Shown in pieces: positions 1 to 22,290 of a stretch of 29,492 nucleotides of DNA. How positions within the stretch are numbered: the first letter of the stretch is position 1; each line of letters begins with the position of its first letter. The DNA comes from Branchiostoma floridae (taxonomy: Eukaryota > Chordata > Leptocardii > Amphioxiformes > Branchiostomatidae), in assembly GCF_000003815.2 (NCBI RefSeq), contig NC_049993.1:20355238-20384729 (forward strand), in the 5' to 3' direction. A program made the position numbers and the translations under genes. The notes beneath the pieces are model-generated. The model made no database searches and had not been told where the DNA came from. It saw only the letters and a program-made list of their open reading frames with translations.

Positions 1-520
1 AGGAGTCGAAAGTGCAGGGGTCAGACATCTGGGTCATACTGTACATCTTGAAATATTTGCTGTTCTTTTATATTTGCAGCATCGTATACTGCCAAGTCTC
101 CCATGCAAACTTATCATGCCTGCACGTAAATAGTCACTAGTATTGCCATGGTTGTGTTTTAACTTCTTACTATACAATTTCAACAACAAACTTTCAAATG
201 TCACAAATTTAGGTGTTGGGGAAATCTTAACAGGTTTACAGTACTAAGATAGGGTGGTCCGTGGATGGATTAAACCCAGACACATGTAGAGTCACGTTTT
301 TTCTGTTCTCTGTGTTTAATCAGCAAAACAATGTTATCTCAAGTTATCAGAACAGGTAAGGCCCCAACATGGCCTCCCCTGATTGGTCAGACTTTGAACC
401 CTGGCTCGCGATTGGTCAAAACCTTGGTGGCAGCTTCTGATTGGTGCAAAGTTTGGCTGGGGGCTGTTGACCGTTCAAGACCTTTGTCCTGAGAGGCTAT
501 CATATTACAGACTTGTACAA
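1..520. other. Intergenic, no gene seen; three evenly spaced CCAAT boxes
   Basis: No coding region is recognisable; the short open frames here have no domain or codon pattern I can support. Three inverted CCAAT boxes (ATTGG followed by T) start at 382, 411 and 440, exactly 29 bases apart. This is the NF-Y core motif, but no adjacent first exon is visible, so a promoter role is only a possibility. Confidence 0.4.
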
Positions 521-635
521 CGTAGTGTCCACTTCTACATAAGGACCACCTGGCCATTGACATACAGTCAAACCTGTACAAGTGACCACCTCTGCATAAG
601 GACCACCTGGCCATTGATATGGCCAAATAAATCTT
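520..635 (+). repeat. Two-copy 57-bp tandem repeat
   Basis: The phrase CATAAGGACCACCTGGCCA occurs at 538 and again at 595, giving a period of 57 bases. The preceding GTGACCACCTC / GTGTCCACTTC segments also align. The two copies are imperfect. No coding potential is evident. Confidence 0.7.
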
Positions 636-880
636 GGGTAATTCTTTGCATGATGTCATTGACAAATCTAAAATGAATTGCAACAAACTCATTTCAACCT
701 TGCTCCCTTTGTTTTGTGGACACTTACCCACATAACAAATATTACACACCACAAAAAACACATAAACAAACAGCACTGAAAACATGTTAACTTAACCTTC
801 TTGGGTGCACATACAACCAAGGTTGTCAAACTAGCCATTATATTAATCATTTATCAATCTATTTTACTTAGTCTAGTAAG

Positions 881-1040
881 TACAGTATGTGGCAACATTC
901 TGTAAACTTTCGCAGTGGTTTAATGTTCGCAGTTTTCGCGGTGACCGCATGGTGCTACCGCGGACTTAAAACCACCGCGAAAAGTCCTTTTTCCCCTACC
1001 GCGAAATTGAATCCCTGCAAACTTAAATGCACTTACAGTA
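881..1040. mobile_element. Degenerate CG-rich MITE (same family as 6941-7147)
   Basis: The segment has inverted halves rich in TTCGCGGT / ACCGCGAA words, for example TTTTCGCGGTGACCGC near 932 and AAAACCACCGCGAAAAGTCC near 969. It ends in TTAAATGCACTTACAGTA, close to the end of the better preserved copy at 6941-7147. The left end is eroded, so the limits are approximate and I assign no target duplication. Confidence 0.55.
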
Positions 1041-2187
1041 CTGTACTTACTACTACTTGACCAGAATCAGAAGTTGATTCTAGCGTTCAATACAGAAAAT
1101 GGGTCCCCAAGGGAGATCCAGACTTTGGTTTTGAATGAAGACAGAAAACAATATGTGAATGCTACGTGAATGCTACCTTAGCGTGGACTGACACCCCTGG
1201 CTAATTTCCCAATTTTTTTTCTTCAAAATTCTAGGATCCCTGTACTCCCCTAGGAAGGCCTGGTGGAGGCTAGCAAATCCTTGCTAGCAGAGATAGTGTA
1301 ATGCGATATACAAAGTGCATTGATGCCTCCCTTTACCATTGATATCAATCAATCAATCATTCGCAGGCATCATGCCATTGATACCAATTTCAAAATCGTT
1401 CACTTCTACAATGCTTAGTAACCTGTTGTCTGTCCTTATGTGACCTTAAGCATCAGGACTGGCGTCCCCAAAAATGGTCCACCAAAATGCCCCCCTCTGC
1501 AGACTTGGACTCCCCTGGACACCAGATGAAAAGACGACCTTGTACTTATTCCAGGACGCCGGAGGTCTGACAGGAAAACACTCTCACTGGCAACTTGTTG
1601 GGAAATGGACCTTGCTCTGCTTGTTTGGTGGTCAAAACATCCTACAAAATTTCTTTCTTTCTTTCTTTATTTGAATTTACCACATGCAAAAACAAGTGGA
1701 AGGGAGGACAAAACAGGTGTATCAACACCTTTACAAGTTGTCCTCCCAAACCTGAAATGATAATAGAAAACAATACAAAACCAAAATCAAACAATAAACA
1801 TTAGACATCAAAAGTCAGTAGACATGAATATACAATTCGGTGACAATTATACACAGAATTGATTATATACAAAATTATCAAATATCATTATATACAGAGT
1901 AAAAAGCTAATTACAATACTAATGTAGCCTTAAAGCAGTGCAAGAGGCACACCCACAAGATGTGGACCAAGAGCAGGGGACGTCGATATTGAACATACAA
2001 AATGCTGTGTGTCGGTTTGAATAAAGTTCCTAAATGGGGAACATGCGGCTCCAGCGTCTTTTCTGAAGATGTGGCGTAAGTGTGAACGGTTGGCTTGAGG
2101 TTGTCCTTCTCCATGCACATCCTACAAAACTTAGCAAGAAAAAAAGTAGAAACTTTTTTTAAGGCTAAACCAAGTTCATGACTTGCA
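1041..2187. other. Intergenic, no gene seen; (TTTC)n microsatellite
   Basis: I find no supportable gene. A (TTTC)n tract lies at about 1650-1670. Open frames on both strands here are short and lack family features. Confidence 0.5.
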
Positions 2188-2280
2188 ACTATTACCAATA
2201 TGTACAATTGATATTTATGTATAAGTAGAGTTATCATAACTCTACTTACATAATTATCAATTGTACATATTGGTAATAGT
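2188..2280. repeat. Near-perfect long hairpin (93 bp)
   Basis: ACTATTACCAATATGTACAA at 2188 is mirrored by TTGTACATATTGGTAATAGT ending at 2280. The arms are about 44-46 bases with a loop of only a few bases near 2235 and a few indels. It is probably a snapback remnant of a small DNA transposon, but I see no target duplication. Confidence 0.75.
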
Positions 2281-3783
2281 ATAATAGTATTTAGTGTAAT
2301 GAATCAATGAATAGCTTAACTCCACATTAATTTACATTGGGTCAAGTGCTAATCACAACAAAGTAAACTGATGTTCAAACTTAATACAAAAACAATAGCT
2401 AGTTTTAAATGTATTAGATTCATTGACAACTTCTCAGTTTCTAGTTTTTAGTTATCTGAATATTGATAAAGGAACATAATTTTATATGTTTTGCAGTGAG
2501 AAGGTTTGTCCGCATTAAAAAATGGCCTTAGAAATACATGACTTATAAAATTGGAAAATTTGGTTTGTATACTCAATGTAGATTACTTCACTCTTTGTTA
2601 TACATGTAATATGTTCAATTTGATGGTGACTGTGAAAATTGTCAGAATTTCAAAATCTTGGCAAAAACACAAGCTTAATAAGGCCTGAGAGGGTGCCAAT
2701 GTTAACTGTGCCAGAGGGGAATCCCAATTAAGTTGAACTTTTCCCCGAGTCGGCAAAAACACACATGGTCCATCTGAGATGCAGATCAAGACGTATTTCC
2801 TCAAGATCATGACCATCTTGAACTTGAAGGTGCTCAGGGTCAAGGTTGGAGACAACCTGTGGCAAGCACAGCTATGCTAAGTGGTTTAGAATTTCCGGTA
2901 TGATGTAAAATGGCAACTGTAATCTTCTCTTCTGTCCCATCTGGAGTTCAAGGTCAGAAAGATGACCTTGATCTTGTTCCAAAGATTCTACGAGATAAGA
3001 CAAATAACCTCAGAGTTTACATTGGAGGATTTCCATATAGTCCCTACTGGGTATGGTATTCAGTTTCAGTTCAGGTCATCCTTCCGGTGACACAATGGTA
3101 TTGCTGGCCTTATACACTTAGCAGCCCTCAATGTCAAGGTGAATCAGTCAACAACTTAAACCTGATTTTAACCCAATCTTAGGGAAGTTCTGCTTTCTGG
3201 CACCTTACCTGTAAAAAGGGGCAATCTGATTGGTGGCAAGGGATCATGTGACTAGTAAAAAGGGACCACATGATTGGTGGGATGGGGATCGTATGAGGCT
3301 ATACGAAGTGAAGCTTAGTTAAAAGCAGAGTTATAATTTGTTGATGTTTAACAGAGTAATTAATCCCAAAGGTTCTTGGCAAAGCCGTGAAGGCAAGTTC
3401 ATCCTTAACTTACTTTGATGCCGGATGTGTACCTTTGACCCAGTTTCTAGCCGCTTTTTTTTGTAGTTTATATCTGACCACACAAAAGTCACTGTAGTTT
3501 TTGTTGTGCCAATAAAACTTGTCTTTCTTTGATGCAGGATGCGTGCCTTTGACCCAGTTTCTAGCTGCTAAATAACACTTGACTTTGACACTAATACTGA
3601 GCTACTTTGTATACAATAGGTTGTCAGATTCTATTCAAGCAGGTTTGGTTACTACACCTGCAATGTTATGCAATGTAACATTAACATTAAGCTGTGTATA
3701 AGCCTTCCACAAGAAGGGTTTGTTTTTGTCATCATTTGTGTGTCTGTCTGTGAAGAAAGCCTCGATGGATTGTATTGACATTT
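2281..3783. other. Intergenic, no gene seen; one 114-bp-spaced direct repeat
   Basis: No gene is supportable. A direct repeat of about 42 bases (TTTGATG, then CCTTTGACCCAGTTTCTAGC) begins at 3414 and 3528. Two ATTGGTGG words lie near 3230 and 3273. An open frame at 2910-3182 has no recognisable domain and I do not call it. Confidence 0.45.
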
Positions 3784-4281
3784 TTTTATTTATTTATTTA
3801 TTGATCTTTAGGGTAGTCCCTTCAGTTAACGTAGTAACTGATTTCCAAGGGAGCCCTATATACATGTTCGCACATGTTCGCACAATGACGGGTTATACCG
3901 CCCCTTACGGGGTGACACACCCGTCCGGGTGAATGATGTAGATCACCATGTGGCTGATACGAGACAGAGGTCGCCAGGCCTCCATCCGGGTGATTTGAAG
4001 TGAATCACCAACTTCCGACAGAAGGATTTGCACCAACGCACACCGCACCATCGCACGTGTGGGGGTTCTTTAACGTGCATGGGGTATGGCTCTCCCCATA
4101 CACGGGACCTCCATTTAACGTCCTATCCGAGGGACGACTCATTTTCACTTGAGTAAAGTGAGGAAAGTCGTGTAAAGTGCCTTTCCCAAGGGCACAAGAC
4201 CGGCAACACGGCAGGCAGATTCGAACCGGCGACCTCTCGGTCATGGGCCGAATACACTACCACTGTGCTACGCGGCCCCAC
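3784..4281 (-). mobile_element. Full-length tRNA-derived SINE with 8-bp target duplication
   Basis: Read on the minus strand, the element begins at 4281 with a tRNA-like head. It has a pol III A box (TAGCACAGTGG) and B box (GGTTCGAATC, complement near 4220). A central body follows with CACGTTAAAGAACCCCC near 4060, then a 3' tail of (AAAT)n at about 3784-3803. TGACATTT flanks both ends (3776-3783 and 4282-4289), a good target duplication and sign of a complete insertion. The ACGTTAAAGAACCC core resembles, from memory, a domain shared by several animal SINE families; I cannot name the family with certainty. Confidence 0.85.
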
Positions 4282-4421
4282 TGACATTTGGTATGTGGGT
4301 TGGTCTTGATGAGACCTCAAAATGACCCTAGAAACTTTCTATGGCACTGCAGCATAGTTTGAAGTGCAAATAAGCTTATGAATAAACAAAATCCATGCTG
4401 AATGCCATATTACTACTAGAA

Positions 4422-4672
4422 TACCCTGGGAGCCAGACATGTACAGGACCGGGTAGCTAGCGAGTTTTGTTCCGGGACCCAAGAAAGTCAGCCCGCCGAT
4501 CTCACATTAGCGCTCCGGGGAGTTTGAGCCTGAAGAGAGTTATCGCTACCCTTTCAGATGGACCTAATCGGGCTTCAACTCCCCGGGTGCTAAAGGAGAT
4601 TGGCGGGCCTGACTGTCTTGGGCCACCGAATAAACTGTCCTAGCTGCCCGATCCCAGCTGGCTCCCAGGGTA
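4422..4672. mobile_element. hAT-like MITE with 8-bp target duplication
   Basis: The terminal inverted repeat is TACCCTGGGAGCCAG at 4422 and CTGGCTCCCAGGGTA ending at 4672. TACTAGAA is present on both sides (4414-4421 and 4673-4680). Much of the interior is also inverted (CGGGTAGCTAG versus CTAGCTGCCCG; CCCGCCGATCTC versus GAGATTGGCGGG). The element is 251 bases and has no coding capacity. An 8-bp duplication is typical of the hAT superfamily, so it is presumably mobilised in trans. Confidence 0.85.
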
Positions 4673-4680
4673 TACTAGAA

Positions 4681-5535
4681 AAGCATTGAAAACCTTCAAA
4701 TTACTGTAGAACAGACCTCAAATGTCACCTCCCTATCATGAGACAGATGCCTGTGCTAACATGACTTGTCACTGAGTAATGACAACCTCCTTATTTGTCA
4801 CAAACAGCAGGAAAACAAGTTTGCTGAAAGGGACTGAGGGAAAAAAACATCTCCAGTTTCAAAACAAGTGTGTGCATCATGGACTTATTTTGACAGTCAG
4901 AATAGAGTGGAATTTGTCATCGCCAACCGCAGTAGAGGTATCTTCTCTGGTTATCTTTAATTAAAGAAGGCTTGCAGATAGATGTGCAAAAATTGGTGTG
5001 ACGGCTCGTTCAGTGTAATGTAACCAGCTGCTGCCACGCCAAGTGCATGCAAAGCAATTTATAACTGGTGGAAAAGCAAAATTAAAAACTCAACAAATTC
5101 ATACTACATGTAATAGCAGCTCTTTAAAATGTTGATGATGTCACCAACCTGCAAAACCTTAGTTAATACCTTCTACCAAAGGTAATTATTGTTCCAATAC
5201 AGCACATTCAAGTACTGTTTCTATGCTAGTGTTACTGTCTAAGAGGAATGATGGCGACAACTTGCTTCCCACCTTAGCGTTGGTAACTACACTTTTTGTA
5301 GACTGTCAATACAGGCTCATCAGATTTCAGACTGTCATTTCTTTATCCAAGCTTCACTGTTCTGCTGACTCAGCTCTCTGAGGATTATTCATCATTCCTA
5401 TCCAATTAATCCTGAACAGAGGGGATTATCTGGATCAGGCTGAGGGATAAACATGTTTTTGTCACGACCCACATCTGTTTTCTTCTTCATCTGGGTCAGA
5501 AGACATGTTTTGTCAGCACGAAATGTTTCCCTGAC
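4681..5535. other. Intergenic, no gene seen
   Basis: No gene, RNA gene or structured repeat stands out. An open frame at 4779-4964 is short and featureless. Confidence 0.4.
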
Positions 5536-5540
5536 ATCAT

Positions 5541-5750
5541 TACTCTCCAAGCAGAGGTTAGGCTCCAGCTGTTTTTTAACGTTTTTTTAGTCGTTTTTAT
5601 CGGGCTTTCTATTTTGTCATTTTTCTTGAAGTATGCCAGCCAAACACAGCAAACCAAACAGTTTTGACACAGCAAGATAAAATACAAAGTAGAAAGCCTG
5701 ATAAAAACGACTAAAAAAACAGCCGGAACCTAACCTCTGCTTGGAGAGTA
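5541..5750. mobile_element. MITE with TACTCTCCAAGCAGAGGTT ends and 5-bp duplication
   Basis: TACTCTCCAAGCAGAGGTTA at 5541 is mirrored by TAACCTCTGCTTGGAGAGTA ending at 5750. The inner arms also pair (AGTCGTTTTTATC versus GATAAAAACGACT). ATCAT is present on both sides (5536-5540 and 5751-5755). The 210-base element is non-coding. Half copies occur at about 5922-5990 and 6768-6850, and a short copy at about 26600-26675. Confidence 0.8.
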
Positions 5751-5921
5751 ATCATTACAAGTCAAATCATTTGCTAGTTTAAGTTTATGCCAGGGCTCCT
5801 ATACTAGTACAGGGCACAACTGAAAAGCAGAACGCATAGTACTGAGTTGTCCACCCTGTCTAAATAAAACAGAAATAAATAAATAAATAAATAGTTCCTT
5901 GGCACTATAAGATGGGAACAA

Positions 5922-5990
5922 ATAGAAAGCCAGACAAAAAGGCCTAAAAACATGTCAAAAACAGCTGGAGCCACTTGGAGAGTAAGCAGG
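5922..5990. mobile_element. Half copy of the 5541-5750 MITE family
   Basis: The words AGAAAGCCAGACAAAAAGGC, AAAAACAGCTGGAGCC and CTTGGAGAGTA occur in the order of the right half of the element at 5541-5750. The left half is absent. An (AAAT)n tract lies just upstream at about 5874-5893. Confidence 0.5.
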
Positions 5991-6767
5991 GTGGCATGTC
6001 TTTCCAGAAAACAACACAAGCAGCACTGGAGAATTAATTAAATCCCCCCTCAAGCTTTCCCAATGGCACAGCCTAACATCTGACTGAAAACAAATCACTG
6101 CTGTTCAAGCCCTGAAATGAAAAGCTGTAGCAGAGCTCTGAATCAGCCGGTTGTCAGGAAGAGGGGAAAACAGAGAAGCTATGCAGGCTTGCATCATGGA
6201 AAACATCACCCTGAGAAGTTGTAGCTTTTAAACATGGCATTTGCATGCCCTCCCCTATACTTCAGCTTAGGAGGTATTTACTCATATCCTACCACTTCTA
6301 CAGTTAAAGACAACTGATAGACTTATAAAGACTTGATGTATCTTGTCTAAAGTAAAAGGAAAAACATGACTTGTGTCATGAAATTTTGAATGGGGTTAAA
6401 AAACAGCAATTTACAGGGAGGGAAAATGGCTATTAGAAAAGCCAGATCAGCTGGAGTTCAAAAGAAGGCGTTGTCCCCAGGAAGCCCCCTGATTGGTCAG
6501 ATGCTGGGGGGATTGCATCATCACCTTGGCAACAGCAGGCTGGGGTCCCCTGTTTATTTTTGGTACTTCTGCCCGGCGATGACCCCTGACCCCTCGGAAA
6601 CTGTTGCTATGGACCTGCTCTAATCTTTACCGATCAGTTGAAACATTATGAAGAACAATACGCCCGTCTGTCTGCTGAAGTATGGGGAACAAATGCTCGA
6701 TAAGGGCAATGAACTCTTGGTGGTGCCCTTCTAACAAAGGATAAATGTGTAATGCAACTCTACACTA
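5991..6767. other. Intergenic, no gene seen
   Basis: No supportable gene. An open frame at 6390-6623 has no recognised domain. A CTGATTGGTCAG word near 6488 matches the CCAAT-box type seen at 381. Confidence 0.4.
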
Positions 6768-6850
6768 CTTTCCAAGCAGAGGTTCGGTTATCGCTGTTCT
6801 TGACTTGTTTTTAGGTGTTTTTATCAGGCCTGCTACATTGTAGTTCTACT
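6768..6850. mobile_element. Left-half copy of the 5541-5750 MITE family
   Basis: ACTTTCCAAGCAGAGGTTCG followed by GCTGTTCTTGACTTGTTTTT and TTTTTATCAGGCCTGCTA matches the left arm of the MITE at 5541. No right arm is visible nearby. Confidence 0.5.
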
Positions 6851-6940
6851 CTGTCTCCTTCTCTTTATATCTGTGGCTGGCGGACATGAGGAAAATGGTC
6901 ATATTAGATTAAGTAGTCACTATATAAAGGATCCGTAATA

Positions 6941-7147
6941 CTGTAAATGCATTTAAGTTCACAGGGATTTACTTTCGCGGTAGCGGGAAAAGGGACTTTC
7001 GCGGTGGATTTAAATTCACGGCAACACCATAGACTGCAGTCTTATACCATAATAGAAAAATGTTCGCGGTGGTTTTAAGTTCGCGGTAAAGTGGTCACCG
7101 CAAAAACCGCAAACATTAATCCACCGCAAACATTTCTGCATTTACAG
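6941..7147. mobile_element. CG-rich MITE with CTGTAAATGCA ends
   Basis: CTGTAAATGCA at 6941 is mirrored by TGCATTTACAG ending at 7147. TAATA occurs directly outside both ends (6936-6940 and 7148-7152); it may be a 5-bp duplication or a TA duplication with chance extension. The interior carries repeated TTCGCGGT / ACCGC words. It has no coding capacity. A fragment of this family (ACCACCGCGAAAATTTC) is also near 26402. Confidence 0.8.
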
Positions 7148-7150
7148 TAA

Positions 7151-7334
7151 TACCTGGATCAATAAGACAATTCATCTACCAACTCACCAAAGTGTGGCCA
7201 CAATGACAGGTCACAATAGAACTACATCACACTCCACAATGATTTACTTCTACAAGGAAAAATATTGTATATGGCAATTGGTATGGAATTTATACCTGTA
7301 TGCAAAATATGCATGTAACTTTAGGTTAGTTTAT
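7151..7334. other. Short intergenic stretch, nothing seen
   Basis: No feature that I can support lies between the MITE and the SINE. Confidence 0.4.
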
Positions 7335-7597
7335 GTCTTTCCCGCAACAGATGGTGCATAGGGCAGTGCCCATCTCATTTACTGTAGCCCTGGGCCACAC
7401 AACTTTTGTGCAATCACTACAGTAAGGGGGATAATTCACTGGCAGTGGTTTGTGAGTTGACTCCATACTCCTTGTCAAATACTGTCAGTGAGTGCCATTA
7501 GTAGAGAAAGCAGCATGTACCAGTTTTAATGTCTTTGGTATGGCCTGGCCTGGAATCGAACTCACGACCTGCCGAATGCAAAGTGAACACTCTTGGT
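7335..7597 (-). mobile_element. tRNA-derived SINE (family shared with 28696-28985)
   Basis: On the minus strand the B-box-like GAGTTCGATTCC (complement near 7555) follows a worn A-box region. The body contains TGATTGCACAAAAGTTGTGT then GGCCCAGGGCTAC, and the 3' part has GAGATGGGCACTGCCCTATG then CATCTGTTGC. The same words in the same order occur on the plus strand at 28696-28985, which defines the family. Ends are approximate and I see no clear target duplication. Confidence 0.7.
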
Positions 7598-7923
7598 TTT
7601 TGTACCAAAAAGGACAATGACAATTGACAAGCTGTACGAGGTTTGACATTTCCTAGGTGCAAAGTGCACTTAGCTCTGGGTACCCACACCAAATATTGTT
7701 CTAATGATTAAGGTGATAGGATCAATGAACTGCAAGAAAAGCAACACCCTTCCCATGGGTAAGAGAGACCTCTAGCAAGATTAGCAGGGACTGCAGCTCT
7801 GCAAACGGCTAGAAAGGCTGAACTTACAATCTTTCGTGCTCAGGTAATTCATGCATACTAGAAGTATGCTTTCCTTTGGTGATATAAATGAAACATTAAC
7901 AAAGGACATTTTGACACAACAAA

Positions 7924-7929
7924 TTTATT
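7924..7929 (-). terminator. Candidate poly(A) signal of ARMH1
   Basis: The complement of TTTATT gives AATAAA on the minus strand, about 635 bases past the proposed ARMH1 stop codon. It is followed within 20 bases by a GT-rich stretch (TGTTGTGT). It is the best signal I see for the 3' end of the transcript, but other sites in this AT-rich region are possible. Confidence 0.35.
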
Positions 7930-8564
7930 TTATACATTTACTTGTAGTATAACCTATGAAATGTTCAAACAAATATATCATACCGTTACAACTTGTTGAA
8001 ATGTTTTAAGAATATATGTAGTTGGTCAGATGATCCAGATCATCTTTGTTTGCGAAGCTTACCGGAGAGAGTCTGTAAGGTGCAGTACGAGAACCAAATC
8101 CTCTTCAATATTTTACATTGTTAAATATTTTGAAGACAAAATCTTTCTCTTCATGTTTTGCGCTTCAGAAAGAAAAAAACTCTAACTCAAGGATGACAGA
8201 GATACTTTTTGGTCCCTTAATGTTTTCACCATGTCCAACAACGTGGACAAGGGTCAAGTTTGAATAACTTGTTTTGAGGAAGCAAATATATTGAAGTTTA
8301 CCATTCTTATATCTTTAATGTTATAGTGTTAAAAAAATTTTGTACAACCATGTTTTCCACTCTACAATTGCAAAGTCCAGTATATACACTTAATGAATAC
8401 ATTATCAATCTCCCTTCAGTACTGTGAAAAATGCATATCTCTGCACCAGCAAGTTTCTCTCATGCAGAATGATGTAGGAGAGCTTTATGGTCACCTCTAT
8501 GAGTAGAAGAGGAGGGAGGGGGGCAGTTCCATCATGTGAGAGTCTGTCTTGCTGAGAGCCTTCC
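7930..8564 (-). other. Probable 3' UTR of ARMH1
   Basis: This stretch lies between the proposed stop codon (8565-8567) and the candidate poly(A) signal. It is AT-rich with no open frame of note. The assignment rests only on position. Confidence 0.35.
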
Positions 8565-20869
<12,305 letters not shown>

Positions 20870-21773
20870 ACAGAAACATGTGCACGACAGAGAAATAGGT
20901 GCGCTACAGAGAAACAGGTGCGCAAGAGAGAAGCAGGTGGACAAGGGAGAAACATGTGCACAAAAGACAAACAGATGCGCGAAAGAGAAGCAGGTGCGCC
21001 ACACAGAAACAGGTGCGCAAAAGAGAAAAAGGTGCGCAAGAGAGAAACAGGTGCGCAAGAGAGAAACAGGTGCACAAAAGACAAACAGATGCGCAAAAGA
21101 GAAGCAGGTGCGCAAGAGAGAAACAGGTGCGCAAGAGAGAAACAGATGCGCAAGAGAGAAACAGATGCGCAAGGGAGAAACAGATGCGCAAGAGAGAAAC
21201 AGATGTGCAAGAGAGAAACAGATGCGCAAGAGAGAAACAGAAGCACAAGAGAGAAACAGATGCGCAAGAGAGAAACAGATGCGCAAGAGAGAAACAGATG
21301 CGCAAGAGAGAAACTGATGCGCAAGAGAGAAACAGATGCGCAAGAGACAAGCAGGTGCGCAAGAGAGAAACAGATGCCAAGAGAGAAACAGATGCGCAAG
21401 AAAGAAACAGATGCGCAAGAGAGAAACAGATGCGCAAGAGAGAAACAGATGCGCAAGAGAGAAACAGATGCGCAAGAGAGAAACAGATGCGCAAGGGAGA
21501 AACAGATGCGCAAGAGAGAAACAGATGTGCAAGAGAGAAACAGATGCGCAAGAGAGAAACAGAAGCACAAGAGAGAAACAGATGCGCAAGAGAGAAACAG
21601 ATGCGCAAGAGAGAAACAGATGCGCAAGAGAGAAACAGATGCGCAAGAGAGAAACAGATGCGCAAGAGAGAAACAGATGCGCAAGAGAGAAACAGATGCG
21701 CAAGAGAGAAACAGGTGCGCAAGAGAGAAACAGATGCGCAAGAGAGAAACAGGTGCGCAAGAGAGAAGCAGAT
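20870..21773 (+). repeat. 19-bp minisatellite open in all six frames, about 47 units
   Basis: The unit is CAGATGCGCAAGAGAGAAA. Since 19 is not a multiple of three, a reading frame cycles through all three phases every 57 bases. No phase on either strand contains a stop, which explains mutually overlapping frames of 300-357 codons on both strands. A 17-unit block is duplicated: the AAGGGAGAAA variant followed by ATGTGC and AGAAGCAC variants recurs at 21171 and 21493, 322 bases apart, one short of 17 x 19 because of a base lost near 21376. A six-unit block (GTGCACAAAAGACAAACAG) recurs at 20956 and 21070, exactly 114 bases apart. I treat it as non-coding. Confidence 0.95.
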
Positions 21774-22118
21774 CAGGGCTAGAAATACTGGGGTCTTGTG
21801 CACCCTGGTGCGCCCAAAATTGGAGCTGTGCACCCAATTTTTTTCTATTTTGATAGGCTTATGTATGTTAAGATGTCAGTATACGAAGTAAACACCGCAT
21901 TCTTGACATCTGTATGTTAGAAAGATATAAAATGACTGTCATAGTACTTCCGATTTCTGAAGAGCTCCGTTCAAATTACTAATTTAGTAGGTTTGCAATT
22001 ATGTTATTCTGATATTCTACTTTATTTTATGTGGTGCGCCCAAAAATATTTTGGTGCACCCAATTTTCTAGTTTGGGTGCACCAGTGCACCTATTCCCAA
22101 AATGAATTTCGAGCCCTG
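21774..22118. mobile_element. MITE with CAGGGCTAGAAAT ends abutting the minisatellite
   Basis: CAGGGCTAGAAAT at 21774 is mirrored by ATTTCGAGCCCTG ending at 22118. The interior has GTGCACCCTGGTGCGCCC near the left end and GGGTGCACCAGTGCACC near the right. It is 345 bases. No target duplication is visible, perhaps because the left flank is now minisatellite. Confidence 0.7.
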
Positions 22119-22290
22119 CTATTGTGCTTATACAGACCAGATGGACCAGGGCCCCTGGTCCTTATAACAGAAACAGTTGCTAAGTACTCACTTTAGCCAT
22201 AAGAAGAGCAAAGGGGTGTTTGATCGCCAAAAGTGTCGATTGCTAATGTTAGAACAAAATTACTGAAAATTCAGATATGTGTGCGAGGAT
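22119..22290. other. Short spacer between two transposons
   Basis: No feature is supportable here. Confidence 0.4.

Noticed and set aside
2910-3182. 90-codon open frame beginning MATVIFSS
   Set aside because: No family resemblance, no splice context and no conserved neighbour; length is compatible with chance.
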